Counted from the first letter of the stretch, positions 33,477 to 42,100 are shown. The stretch is DNA of 64,000 bases from Tepidibacter sp. (GCF_025210165.1 NZ_JAOASI010000068.1:16991-80990); one strand, 5' to 3'. Notes: a model not told the origin generated them from the letters alone. Numbers and translations: made by a program.

Positions 33477-34376
33477 ATGAAGAATTTATCAGAATATGAA
33501 TATAAACTATTCAAGGAATTTTCTAGAAAACTTAAACCTCTAAGTAAAACTGATTATTTAAATAAGATAATTTTATTTAAATCAACTTTAAATAATAAAA
33601 ATTTACTAAATATAAATATTAATGAAAGTAAACAATTCATAGAATATATAAATAATATATATTCTAAATCAACTTGTGAAAAAATATATAGTTATTTACA
33701 TAGTTTTTATAATTTCTTAGTAAAAGAAAATTATATACAAAATAATCCTTTTTCTAACATCAATAAGCCTTATGTATCTAGAATAAAAAACAAAAACGAT
33801 GTATTGAGTCTTGATGAATTAGATAAATTAATATCTATATTTCCTCATTTAAATGAACGAGATAAGGCTATAATTTCTTTTTTAATTAGCACAGGGTGTT
33901 TACTAAATGAGTTGATAAGTTTAAAATGGAAGGACTTGATAGTTAATAATAAAACTAATTATTCATGTAAAATAGGCTCTGGTAAAAAAGAACGTATTGT
34001 AGAACTTCCTTCTTATTCATGGGATTTAATTATGGATTATAAAGACTCTATACAGGTTAATAGTATTGATGATTTTATTTTCAAGAGTAGAAATAGGAAT
34101 ACAATCACTGATAGAAATGTAAGACTTATAGTAAAAAAAGCTTTATCCTTAGCTGGACTTAGTAATTATTCAGCAAAAGATTTTAGACATTCTTTTGCTA
34201 CATTTTCTTTAAAATCCGGGATAAAAGATGAAAATCTAAAAGAAAAACTAGGATGGAGTGATAAGAACTATGCAACAAGATATAAATATGTAATTAATTT
34301 TGTAGGTAGTGATAATGTTGATTATATTATAGATGATGATAAATCAAATATATATAAATCAAAAAATAATAAATAG
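33477..34376 (+). CDS. Tyrosine-recombinase-like protein with lost catalytic residues
   Basis: A 299-residue protein of XerC/D layout: SAM-like N-terminal core-binding domain to about 100, catalytic domain from SLDELDKLIS. The six active-site positions read: Arg I replaced by Leu142 (STGCLLNEL where recombinases have GLRxSEL), Lys170 kept, His II replaced by Lys234 (AKDFRHSFAT), Arg237 kept, His III replaced by Trp260 (LGWSD), Tyr269 kept. With three of six lost it is probably unable to recombine DNA and may be a DNA-binding or architectural paralogue. AAGGGAGGG precedes the ATG. The frame is clean. Confidence 0.85.
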   Translation: MKNLSEYEYKLFKEFSRKLKPLSKTDYLNKIILFKSTLNNKNLLNININESKQFIEYINNIYSKSTCEKIYSYLHSFYNFLVKENYIQNNPFSNINKPYVSRIKNKNDVLSLDELDKLISIFPHLNERDKAIISFLISTGCLLNELISLKWKDLIVNNKTNYSCKIGSGKKERIVELPSYSWDLIMDYKDSIQVNSIDDFIFKSRNRNTITDRNVRLIVKKALSLAGLSNYSAKDFRHSFATFSLKSGIKDENLKEKLGWSDKNYATRYKYVINFVGSDNVDYIIDDDKSNIYKSKNNK

Positions 34377-34407
34377 TCATAGTCTCAAGTGTAGCTTTTT
34401 CAATCAG

Positions 34408-34416
34408 TTATCCACA
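34408..34416 (+). promoter_or_regulatory. DnaA box (TTATCCACA)
   Basis: Perfect consensus on the plus strand, 31 nt after the degenerate recombinase gene and 49 nt before the dipeptidase start. Inverted relative to the box at 33389-33397. Confidence 0.5.
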
Positions 34417-34464
34417 AAACAAAAAATGATATAGTTTCCTATAGAATAAAAAGAGGTGAAATAA

Positions 34465-35397
34465 ATGCAATATAAAATAATAGATAGCCACTGCGATACT
34501 ATAACAAGGATAGAAGATAATAATTTATCTTTTTATGATAATGATATTACTCATATAACTTTGAATAAATTATTAAAATCTAATGTTAAAATTCAATTTA
34601 TGGCTGTATATATAGATTACACTATTCCTTTTCCAGATTCATACTTTAAGGCTATAGGGTATATAAATAAATTGTATGAATATGAAAAAAATACTAATAA
34701 TTTAAAGATAATAAAAAATAAAAGTGATTTAGATTATGTTATGAATAATGATAATATAATAGGAATTATTATTTCAATAGAAGGAGCTCATATAATAGAT
34801 GATCATATAGAAATAACAAAATCATTAAACCTATTAGGGGTAAAATCATTAACTCTAACATGGAATTATAAAAATAAGGTAGCTTGTGGCACTATGGAAA
34901 GTATTGATTCTGGACTAACTGATTTTGGGAAGTCTGTTATAAACAATATGAATAACATGAATATGATAATAGATGTTTCTCATTCTTCTTATAAAACATT
35001 TTATGATGTTTTAAAATTGACTAAACAACCTATAATAGCTTCTCATTCTTTAAGTAATTATATAAATGAACATAAGAGAAATTTAACTGATGATCAAATA
35101 AGAGCAATTTCTAATATCAACGGAGTAATAGGCATTAATTTTTATGAAGAATTTGTTGGGAAAAATAAAAATATACCTTCATTAGTAGATCATATAGAAA
35201 GAATAGTAAATATAGGTGGGTATAAATGTATAGGATTTGGATCCGATTTTGATGGATGCAAGGTTATAAATCCTTTAAAAGATTGCACATATCTATACTT
35301 AATAATAGATGAACTATTAAAGAGAAACTACAAAAATGATTTTATAGAAAAAATATGTTATAAAAATTATTTAGATTTATTATCTAAATTTTACTAA
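34465..35397 (+). CDS. Membrane dipeptidase, peptidase family M19
   Basis: A 310-residue zinc dipeptidase (renal dipeptidase family) cleaving dipeptides, including some with D-residues at the C-terminus. Metal ligands are visible: IDSHCDT (His-x-Asp), ISIEGAH (bridging Glu), IDVSHSSYKTF and IIASHSLSNYI (His each), and GFGSDFDG near the end. AAAGAGGTG precedes the ATG. No signal peptide is seen, so it is cytoplasmic as in other bacterial members. It is followed 57 nt later by an aminotransferase, which fits peptide-based metabolism. Confidence 0.93.
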   Translation: MQYKIIDSHCDTITRIEDNNLSFYDNDITHITLNKLLKSNVKIQFMAVYIDYTIPFPDSYFKAIGYINKLYEYEKNTNNLKIIKNKSDLDYVMNNDNIIGIIISIEGAHIIDDHIEITKSLNLLGVKSLTLTWNYKNKVACGTMESIDSGLTDFGKSVINNMNNMNMIIDVSHSSYKTFYDVLKLTKQPIIASHSLSNYINEHKRNLTDDQIRAISNINGVIGINFYEEFVGKNKNIPSLVDHIERIVNIGGYKCIGFGSDFDGCKVINPLKDCTYLYLIIDELLKRNYKNDFIEKICYKNYLDLLSKFY

Positions 35398-35454
35398 CTT
35401 TGATATAATTAAATTAGATTTAAATATAGTTATATATTAGATAGGAGAGATATT

Positions 35455-36645
35455 ATGGAACTTTCAATTAAACATAGTAATATTTCATCATCACTAACTT
35501 TAGCTATAAGTGCTAAAGCTAAAAAAATGCAAGAAGAGGGGATTAAAGTTATAAGTTTTAGTGTAGGAGAACCTGACTTTAATACTCCCAAAAACATAAG
35601 AGATAAAGCTATTGATGTAATTCAAAACAATAATATAGGCTACACAGCAGCTTCTGGTATGCCAGCTCTTAAAAGTGCTATATGTAATAAGTTAAAAGTA
35701 GACAATAATCTTGTCTATGATCCAAAAGAAATAATTGTATCAAATGGTGCAAAGCATTCTTTGTATAATATATTCCAAGCTATTTGTAATCCAGAAGATG
35801 AGGTTATAATTTCTACTCCTTACTGGGTAAGCTATCCTGAATTAGTTAAGATGGCTGGAGCTAAGCCTGTACTAATTGATTGTGATGAGAATAATGACTT
35901 TAAATACAATATAGACGATTTAAAGAAAAACATAACAAATAAAACTAAGGCTATAATACTAACTAGCCCGTCTAATCCTACTGGATCTGTATATACATTA
36001 GAAGAATTACAACAAATAGCAGAATTAGCCATACAAAATGATATAATAGTAGTTTCTGATGAAATTTACGAAAAACTTATATATGATAATCAAAAGCATA
36101 TAAGTATAGCTTCTTTAAATGAAAAGATAAAAGAATTAACTATAGTTGTAAATGGATTATCTAAGTGTTGTGCTATGACAGGATGGAGAATAGGATATAC
36201 AGCTTCTAATGAAAAAATAGCTAGTATAATGTCTAATATCCAAAGTCATGCTACATCAAATCCTAATACTATAGCTCAATATTCTGCAATTGAAGCCCTC
36301 CAAGGAGATCAGTCTTCAATTGAATATATGAGAAAAGAATTTGATAAAAGAAGAAAAAAAATGGTTGAGATTATAAATGATATTCCTAATATCTCATGTA
36401 ATATGCCTAAAGGTGCATTTTATGTAATGGTTAATATATCAGAAGTTATAGGTAAAAAACTAGGAAATTATGATATAAATAGTTCTATGGACTTTGCAAA
36501 TTATCTATTAGAAAACTCTCATGTAGCTGTTGTTCCTGGAGTAGCATTTGGAAATGATAATTATATTAGATTGTCATATGCAACATCTCAAGAAAATATA
36601 ATAGAAGGATTAAATAGAATAAAAGAAGCATTATCTAAAAAATAA
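35455..36645 (+). CDS. Class I pyridoxal-phosphate aminotransferase (aspartate aminotransferase type)
   Basis: A 396-residue fold-type I enzyme of the AspB/AspC I-gamma group. Landmarks: VISFSVGEPDFNTPKNIRDK, GYTAASGMPALKSAI, LTSPSNPTGSVYTLEEL, VVSDEIYEKLIYD, and the PLP-Lys in NGLSKCCAMTGWRIGY; Arg for the substrate carboxylate is in NYIRLSYATS. AGGAGAG precedes the ATG. A 42-nt palindromic terminator follows. Confidence 0.93.
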   Translation: MELSIKHSNISSSLTLAISAKAKKMQEEGIKVISFSVGEPDFNTPKNIRDKAIDVIQNNNIGYTAASGMPALKSAICNKLKVDNNLVYDPKEIIVSNGAKHSLYNIFQAICNPEDEVIISTPYWVSYPELVKMAGAKPVLIDCDENNDFKYNIDDLKKNITNKTKAIILTSPSNPTGSVYTLEELQQIAELAIQNDIIVVSDEIYEKLIYDNQKHISIASLNEKIKELTIVVNGLSKCCAMTGWRIGYTASNEKIASIMSNIQSHATSNPNTIAQYSAIEALQGDQSSIEYMRKEFDKRRKKMVEIINDIPNISCNMPKGAFYVMVNISEVIGKKLGNYDINSSMDFANYLLENSHVAVVPGVAFGNDNYIRLSYATSQENIIEGLNRIKEALSKK

Positions 36646-36651
36646 GGATTG

Positions 36652-36693
36652 AAAATAAGCTTGGTACTATTTAAATAGTACCAAGCTTATTTT
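36652..36693. terminator. 42-nt uninterrupted palindromic terminator
   Basis: 21-bp arms without spacer (core AAGCTTGGTACTATTT), 6 nt after the aminotransferase stop, ending in TTTT. Confidence 0.88.
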
Positions 36694-36788
36694 ACCTTAC
36701 ATTAAATCTAAAAACATTTGTTAAAGTTCGCATTATATTGTATAATACTATTGTGATATGAAAAAATAAATATTTTAAGGAGGATATT

Positions 36789-38225
36789 ATGCAAAAACAC
36801 GATTATTATCAAAATCCTTTAATTCAAAGATACGCAAGCAAAGAAATGAGTTACATATTTTCTCCAGAAAAGAAATTTAAAACTTGGAGAAAGTTATGGA
36901 CTGTTCTTGCTGAGTGCGAAATGAAATTAGGAATTAATATAACTGATGAGCAAATCAAAGAACTTAAAGCTAATATAGATAATATAAATTTTGATGATGC
37001 AAAAAAATTCGAGAAAGAAACAAGACATGATGTTATGTCTCATGTTAAAGCTTATGGACTTTTATGCCCAAATGCCAAAGGTATCATTCATTTAGGAGCT
37101 ACAAGTGCTTATGTAGGAGATAATACAGATATTATCATTATGAAAGATGCAATGGAATTAGTATTAGTTAAGCTTGTAAATTTAATTAATAATTTAAAAA
37201 AGTTTGCTTTTAACTATAAAAATATACCTACGCTTGGGTTTACACACTTTCAAGCTGCTCAGCTAACTACTGTTGGAAAAAGAGCTTCTCTTTGGATACA
37301 AGATTTATTAATAGATTTTGAAGATTTAAATAACAGACTTGAGAATTTGAAATTAAGAGGAGTAAAAGGTACTACAGGAACGCAGGCAAGTTTTTTAAGT
37401 TTGTTTGAAGGAGACCATGATAAAGTAAAAAAATTAGATGAACTTGTAACATCTAGTATGGGATTTAAAAAATCATATGCAGTAACTGGACAAACCTATA
37501 CTAGAAAATTAGATCATCAAATTTTATCTATTTTATCATCTATAGCTCAGAGTATGCATAAAATGACAAATGATATAAGATTACTTCAAAGTTTAAAAGA
37601 AATAGAAGAACCTTTTGCTAAAAATCAAATAGGGTCTTCTGCCATGGCTTATAAAAGAAATCCTATGAGAAGTGAAAGAATTTCCTCATTATGCAAATAT
37701 GTAATATCAGAAACATTAAACCCAGCTCTAGTTCACTCTACACAATGGCTAGAAAGAACTTTAGATGATTCAGCAAACAGAAGATTAAGTATAGCTCAAT
37801 CATTCCTTGCTATAGACTCAATATTAGAAATTGGTATTAATGTTACTGATGGATTAGTTGTATATGAAAATATGATTAAAAAGCATATAAATGAAGAACT
37901 TCCTTTTATGGCTACAGAAACTATATTAATGGAAGCTGTTAAAAGAGGGGGAGATAGACAACATCTTCATGAAAAGATAAGAGTTTATTCAATGGAATCT
38001 GCTAAAAATGTAAAAGAACTGGGTAAGCAAAATGATTTGATGGATAAAATAATAAATGATTCTGAGTTTAAAATGACTAAAGATGAAATTTTATCTATAA
38101 TGGACCCTATTAACTTTATAGGTAGAGCTTCAGAACAAGTAGTTGAGTTTATAGAGACTGAGGTTGACCCTATAATCGATCTATTTAAAGATAGACTTGG
38201 ATTAAGTATAGATTTAGAAGTATAA
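36789..38225 (+). CDS. purB: Adenylosuccinate lyase
   Basis: This acts twice in purine synthesis: it splits SAICAR to AICAR and adenylosuccinate to AMP, releasing fumarate. It is 478 residues, the long clostridial form. Motifs: KFEKETRHDVMSHVKAYG and GIIHLGATSAYVGDNTD (catalytic His region), TPTLGFTHFQAAQ-like PTLGFTHFQAAQLTTVGKRA, and the fumarase/lyase signature GSSAMAYKRNPMRSERI with the catalytic Ser. AAGGAGG precedes the ATG. It is not in a pur operon here. Confidence 0.97.
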   Translation: MQKHDYYQNPLIQRYASKEMSYIFSPEKKFKTWRKLWTVLAECEMKLGINITDEQIKELKANIDNINFDDAKKFEKETRHDVMSHVKAYGLLCPNAKGIIHLGATSAYVGDNTDIIIMKDAMELVLVKLVNLINNLKKFAFNYKNIPTLGFTHFQAAQLTTVGKRASLWIQDLLIDFEDLNNRLENLKLRGVKGTTGTQASFLSLFEGDHDKVKKLDELVTSSMGFKKSYAVTGQTYTRKLDHQILSILSSIAQSMHKMTNDIRLLQSLKEIEEPFAKNQIGSSAMAYKRNPMRSERISSLCKYVISETLNPALVHSTQWLERTLDDSANRRLSIAQSFLAIDSILEIGINVTDGLVVYENMIKKHINEELPFMATETILMEAVKRGGDRQHLHEKIRVYSMESAKNVKELGKQNDLMDKIINDSEFKMTKDEILSIMDPINFIGRASEQVVEFIETEVDPIIDLFKDRLGLSIDLEV

Positions 38226-38256
38226 GCAGTAAAAAAGATTAATCTTTTTTACTGCT
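38225..38256 (+). terminator. Terminator after purB
   Basis: 32-nt uninterrupted palindrome (AGCAGTAAAAAAGATT and complement) starting at the last base of the purB stop codon and followed by TTTT. Confidence 0.9.
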
Positions 38257-38443
38257 TTTTATTTCTACTATAGGCTTTCTAAGTAAAATGTTTAAAAGAG
38301 CATCTTTTATAAAGTATACCAACCTACCTTTCTAAATTAGAAATCATTTGACATTTAGTACAGTATTGTAATATTATATTAATATAAATGGAAATGATAG
38401 TTATTTTCAGTTGATTTAAATTTTCTTGAAAGGTAGATGATCT

Positions 38444-39040
38444 ATGAATAATAAATTAAATAATTGCTTTTGTACAAGAGATAATACAGATTCTTTTACA
38501 AAATGGCTATTTCAATTACTAGGACCTGTGATATTTGGGGTCAAACCTGCTGAAATAATAAGTTTTCCTTACTCAGACAAACAAAATTCATATAGATTAA
38601 TAGAAATTAAACGTATTTTAAATAATACCAACAAGATATCCTACAAAGAATTTAGTTACTGTAATAAATGTACTAAAATATTATTTTATAATTCGACCAA
38701 ACTAAACAACACATTATCAGAATACAGAAACTTAAAGTTTTTAAAATCATCAGGATATCCTAATAATTACGATTTTGATAGATATCTTAATTTTATAATA
38801 GAAAAAATGAAAACAGGATATATCCCAGATGAAATAGGTATATTTTTAGGGTATCCATTAAAAGATGTCTTAGGATTTATTGGCCACCCTTCTTTAAAAC
38901 TTACAAAAATAAACGGATGGAGAGTTTATGGCGACTCTAAAATATCGGATATCAAATATATTCAGTTTATAAATGCAAAAAATAAAATGAAAGAATTATT
39001 GAATTATCATAATGTTGATAATATTTTAAAGGTAATATAA
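38444..39040 (+). CDS. DUF3793 family protein
   Basis: A 198-residue protein with the DUF3793 hallmarks: KPAEIISFPY near the N-terminus, Cys-rich SYCNKCTKILFYN in the middle, and GYIPDEIGIFLGYPLKDVLGFIGHP with NGWRVYGD near the C-terminus. The family is common in Clostridia and of unknown function. Its Cys residues and frequent company of redox genes hint at metal or redox roles, but nothing here confirms that. GAAAGGTAG lies upstream of the ATG. Confidence 0.8.
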   Translation: MNNKLNNCFCTRDNTDSFTKWLFQLLGPVIFGVKPAEIISFPYSDKQNSYRLIEIKRILNNTNKISYKEFSYCNKCTKILFYNSTKLNNTLSEYRNLKFLKSSGYPNNYDFDRYLNFIIEKMKTGYIPDEIGIFLGYPLKDVLGFIGHPSLKLTKINGWRVYGDSKISDIKYIQFINAKNKMKELLNYHNVDNILKVI

Positions 39041-39097
39041 ATCACTTATAAGCATATTTATAAATATAATATATAAAAAAGTAAAGGAGGTCTCAAT

Positions 39098-39397
39098 ATG
39101 ATTAACTCTATATATGTATGGATAATATTTATTCTTTTAATCAATGCTGGATATATATATTATATTTATAAAACATTTGGTGAAAAAATAGCTTTAAAGC
39201 AAGCAAAAGAAATAGCATATAAACTTATGCTTTATGCTGAGAAAAATTTTGAAACTAATGAAGAAAAATTTCAGTGGGTAGCCAAAAAGTTTTACGAAAC
39301 AATACCGTCATCTATTAAACAAATCATAACACAAGATATGATAGAAGATTTCTTACAAAAAACATATGATGAAATGAAGGAAGTTCTAAAAAATTAA
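39098..39397 (+). CDS. Small membrane-anchored protein resembling LLH-type holins
   Basis: A 99-residue protein with one N-terminal membrane helix (SIYVWIIFILLINAGYIYYIYK), then a charged helical region (ALKQAKEIAYKLMLYAEKNF) and a segment EEKFQWVAKKFYETIPSSIK. This helix-plus-AEK...KFQWV pattern recalls phage LLH-type holins, which occur as chromosomal orphans in Clostridia. No endolysin or phage gene is adjacent, so a lytic role is unsupported. AAAGGAGG precedes the ATG. Confidence 0.7.
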   Translation: MINSIYVWIIFILLINAGYIYYIYKTFGEKIALKQAKEIAYKLMLYAEKNFETNEEKFQWVAKKFYETIPSSIKQIITQDMIEDFLQKTYDEMKEVLKN

Positions 39398-39408
39398 TAT
39401 ACAAAGCC

Positions 39409-39437
39409 TTGGGATTAAGTCTCCTTTATTATATAAT
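39409..39437 (+). promoter_or_regulatory. Promoter of the metallo-hydrolase gene, overlapping the first hairpin arm
   Basis: TTGGGA (39409-39414), 17-nt spacer, TATAAT (39432-39437). Expected start near 39444, in the loop of the inverted repeat 39414-39470, so this promoter makes mRNA without the first arm. Confidence 0.6.
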
Positions 39438-39470
39438 ATATTTAACCTAATATAATAAAGGAGACTTAAT
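39414..39470 (+). promoter_or_regulatory. Inverted repeat that would sequester the ribosome site of the metallo-hydrolase gene
   Basis: 21-bp perfect arms (39414-39434 and 39450-39470), 15-nt loop. The second arm ends exactly before the ATG at 39471 and contains AAAGGAG. In read-through mRNA the ribosome site would be locked in a 21-bp stem. In mRNA from the internal promoter it is free. Confidence 0.65.
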
Positions 39471-40112
39471 ATGATTTTAAAAAGATTTGTTATAGGTAAA
39501 ATAAGTACTAATTCATATGTAATTCACGATAAACATACTCTTGATGGTGCAGTTATAGACCCTGGTGATAATTCTAAAATATTAATAGATTATATAGATA
39601 AAAATAATTTAAAATTAAATCACATAATACTTACTCATCATCATTATGACCATATAGGTGCTGTACAAGATCTAAAAAAGAAATATAGTTGTGATATTTT
39701 TATTCATAAAAAAGATTTAAAAGGGCTTAAAAATCCAAGTATAAACTTATCAAAAAAAGCAAATCGTAAATCTATATCAGTTGATGCAAATAAAATTTTT
39801 TTAGACAATTCAGTTATAAATATAGGAAATATATGCTTAGAAGTCATCCATACTCCTGGACATACAAAAGGTAGTATATGTTTAAAAGTGAAGAATCAAA
39901 ATATAATCTTTACAGGAGATACTTTGTTCAATGATGGAATAGGTAGATTAGATTTGCCAGGTGGTAGCGAAGAAGATATGATAAATACTATAAAAAATAT
40001 AGTATCAAAGTGGAGTGATGATATTAAAATTTATCCAGGTCATGGCAATTGGGATATGATGGGAAATATAAAGCTTAGAAATGAAGAATATGAATATATA
40101 ATGAATATATAA
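39471..40112 (+). CDS. MBL-fold metallo-hydrolase (glyoxalase II-like)
   Basis: A 213-residue metallo-beta-lactamase fold protein. Metal motifs: ILTHHHYDHIGAVQDL (His-x-His-x-Asp-His), VIHTPGHTKGSICLK (His), IIFTGDTLFNDGIGR (bridging Asp) and IYPGHGNWD (His). The YcbL/GloB-like type hydrolyses thioesters such as S-lactoyl-thiol adducts, though the physiological substrate is uncertain in anaerobes lacking glutathione. Its ribosome site is embedded in a long hairpin. Confidence 0.92.
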   Translation: MILKRFVIGKISTNSYVIHDKHTLDGAVIDPGDNSKILIDYIDKNNLKLNHIILTHHHYDHIGAVQDLKKKYSCDIFIHKKDLKGLKNPSINLSKKANRKSISVDANKIFLDNSVINIGNICLEVIHTPGHTKGSICLKVKNQNIIFTGDTLFNDGIGRLDLPGGSEEDMINTIKNIVSKWSDDIKIYPGHGNWDMMGNIKLRNEEYEYIMNI

Positions 40113-40200
40113 TAATATAATTTACTCATAATTCTTAATAATAATTAATATTTTGATAATAATGATATATAGACTATATTAATTATATTAGAGGTGAATT

Positions 40201-40407
40201 ATGGAGAATAAGCTAGATTATATAAAATATCATCTTGATAACGGATACAAAATAAAAAAATTAAAAAGAAAAAATAGACATATAGGTAAAATTATTCTTT
40301 CTTCTCAAAATCATCAGAAGAAGATTATAGCTTTATTTGGTGATGAACTTATCAAAACAACTCAATTCTATTTTGAATTGCTTGATAAAGGGTATGATTT
40401 ATTATAA
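40201..40407 (+). CDS. Small hypothetical protein (68 residues)
   Basis: No family recognised. It is strongly basic in the first half (DNGYKIKKLKRKNRHIGKII) and then beta/helical (QKKIIALFGDELIKTTQFYF). It could be a nucleic-acid-binding mini-protein. GAGGTGAATT precedes the ATG. It lies between the metallo-hydrolase and the MltG-like gene, each with its own ribosome site and about 40-90 nt spacing. Confidence 0.65.
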   Translation: MENKLDYIKYHLDNGYKIKKLKRKNRHIGKIILSSQNHQKKIIALFGDELIKTTQFYFELLDKGYDLL

Positions 40408-40449
40408 GATATTAATATTCAATATAATTTAAATATAGGAGGAAATTTA

Positions 40450-40908
40450 GTGAATAAAGTATTTATACTAATATTAGTACTAGGTATATCAATAGGGCTT
40501 TTGTTAGGATCATCTGTGAATATACTAGCAAATAACAATTCTCAACCTAAACTCAAAGAAAAAAATGAATTTTCTCAACCAATAGATAAAGTGGATAATA
40601 ATCAAAACAATACTAATCAAGTTACAAAAGAAGAACCTGTTAAAGAAGAAATTGTTGAGGAACCTATTGAAGAAAAGGTTGTTGAAGAAGATATTGTTAA
40701 AGAAGAATATGTTACTATAGTTATACAAAATGGATTTACTTCCAATAAAGTAGCTGATATTTTATATGACCATGAACTTATCTTTAACAAGAACGATTTT
40801 TTAACTCTTCTTAGATGTTTAAATTTGAGTTCTAGACTTAGAATAGGGGAAAAAACTATAAAAAGAGGAAGTAGTATGATGGAAATTATAGATATAATAA
40901 CTAATTAA
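40450..40908 (+). CDS. Membrane-anchored protein with an MltG/YceG-like N-terminal module only
   Basis: A 152-residue protein starting at GTG after AGGAGGAAATT. It has a membrane anchor (VFILILVLGISIGLLLGSSV), then a Glu/Val/Lys-rich low-complexity stalk (VKEEIVEEPIEEKVVEEDIV). The C-terminal 65 residues (VTIVIQNGFTSNKVADILYD through LRIGEKTIKRGSSMMEIIDI) match the small LysM-like domain that precedes the catalytic domain in endolytic transglycosylase MltG. The catalytic domain is absent, so it may bind glycan or regulate MltG. Confidence 0.8.
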   Translation: MNKVFILILVLGISIGLLLGSSVNILANNNSQPKLKEKNEFSQPIDKVDNNQNNTNQVTKEEPVKEEIVEEPIEEKVVEEDIVKEEYVTIVIQNGFTSNKVADILYDHELIFNKNDFLTLLRCLNLSSRLRIGEKTIKRGSSMMEIIDIITN

Positions 40909-40937
40909 ACTACCTACTAAAATTTAGGTGGTTTTTT
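40907..40937 (+). terminator. Terminator
   Basis: 9-bp stem (AAACTACCT with AGGTGGTTT, one wobble pair) and T6 tract overlapping the stop codon of the preceding gene. Confidence 0.8.
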
Positions 40938-40981
40938 CTATAATAACTACATTATTTTCCAATAGAAAGGAATATTAAATA

Positions 40982-41749
40982 ATGAGAAATATAAAAATTA
41001 CAATTAAATATGACGGAAGTAAGTATAAAGGATGGCAAAGATTGAAAACGACAGATTCAACTATACAAGCCAAAATTGAAGCTGTCGTTTCTAAAATGAC
41101 AGGTGAGAAAATAGAAATAATAGGATCTGGAAGAACAGATGCTGGTGTTCATGCAATTGCTCAAATAGCGAATTTTAAAACTAATTCTCAAATGAACATT
41201 TCTAAAATGCATGAATATTTATACAATTATCTACCTCACGATATAGTAGTTATTAATATAGAAGAGGTTGATATTAGATTTCATTCAAGATATAATGCTC
41301 TATCTAAAACTTATTTATATAAAATAGACAACAATAAAATACATGATCCTTTCTTAAGAAAATATACAACGCATATACCAGATAAATTTAATATTGATAA
41401 TATGAAAAGAGCTTGTAAACATCTTATAGGTGAACATGATTTCTCTAGCTTTAAATCTTCTAAATCTAAAAAGAAATCTAGCGTTAGAACTATAAATTAT
41501 ATAGATATAGAAGTAGAAAATGGATTTATTGACATCAAAATAAATGGAAATGGATTTTTACATAATATGGTTAGAATTATAGTTGGAACTTTAATTGATG
41601 TAGGTCATGGAAAGATAAAACCTGACTATATAAATAATATATTAAAAAGCAAGGATAGATCTTTAGCAGGATCAACTGCATACTCTCAAGGCTTATATCT
41701 ATATAAAGTAAATTATAATGATACTCTAAAAAAAGAAACAAGCTTCTAA
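40982..41749 (+). CDS. truA: tRNA pseudouridine(38-40) synthase
   Basis: This isomerises U38, U39 and U40 in the tRNA anticodon stem. It is 255 residues. The catalytic Asp is in IIGSGRTDAGVHAIAQIANF. Other landmarks: IKYDGSKYKGWQRLKTTDSTIQ at the N-terminus, FHSRYNALSKTYLYKI, HDFSSFKSSKS and NGFLHNMVRIIVGTLIDVGHG. GAAAGGAAT precedes the ATG. In many Firmicutes it sits in a ribosomal-protein cluster, but here it is alone. Confidence 0.97.
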   Translation: MRNIKITIKYDGSKYKGWQRLKTTDSTIQAKIEAVVSKMTGEKIEIIGSGRTDAGVHAIAQIANFKTNSQMNISKMHEYLYNYLPHDIVVINIEEVDIRFHSRYNALSKTYLYKIDNNKIHDPFLRKYTTHIPDKFNIDNMKRACKHLIGEHDFSSFKSSKSKKKSSVRTINYIDIEVENGFIDIKINGNGFLHNMVRIIVGTLIDVGHGKIKPDYINNILKSKDRSLAGSTAYSQGLYLYKVNYNDTLKKETSF

Positions 41750-41936
41750 TACTGAATCAATCAAATTAAAAATATTAAATTATCATCTGATTTAAAAATA
41801 TTTTAAATCTTGAAAAAGTTCTTTAATATAAATAAAATTACAATTAAAAAAGCCTTCTTAACTTATAATTCTAAGAATAATTATTAATATTTAAGAATAT
41901 TATTTATAGAATAAGATAAGTAAAGGAGGTTTTTTA

Positions 41937-42056
41937 ATGCACTGTATATTAAAAATAACTACAAAGTCAAAAAATCTTAAAAACACATTAAAAATATTTA
42001 TACAACTTCAAAAATCCGGATTAATACCTAATGAATTATCAAAATGGGGGAAATGA
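41937..42056 (+). CDS. Small ORF with strong ribosome site (39 residues)
   Basis: MHCILKITTKSKNLKNTLKI is followed by FIQLQKSGLIPNELSKWGK. A near-perfect ribosome site (TAAAGGAGGT) lies 6 nt upstream, and a hairpin terminator follows 13 nt after the stop, so the unit looks like a genuine micro-gene. It is basic, without a membrane helix. Family and function unknown. Confidence 0.55.
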   Translation: MHCILKITTKSKNLKNTLKIFIQLQKSGLIPNELSKWGK

Positions 42057-42068
42057 TAAAAAAATCTG

Positions 42069-42100
42069 TAAAAAGACCTCTAAAACATAAAGGTCTTATT
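42069..42100. terminator. Bidirectional terminator
   Basis: 7-bp core stem (AAGACCT / AGGTCTT) extended by A/T pairs, between the plus-strand micro-gene and the minus-strand DUF4397 gene. Confidence 0.75.

Noticed and set aside
33477..34376. Integrase of a mobile element or prophage
   Set aside because: Three catalytic residues are missing, no attachment-site repeats were found, and neighbouring genes are not phage-like.
39098..39397. Prophage lysis cassette (holin)
   Set aside because: Only a holin-like helix-plus-charged-tail pattern is seen; no endolysin, structural or integrase genes accompany it.
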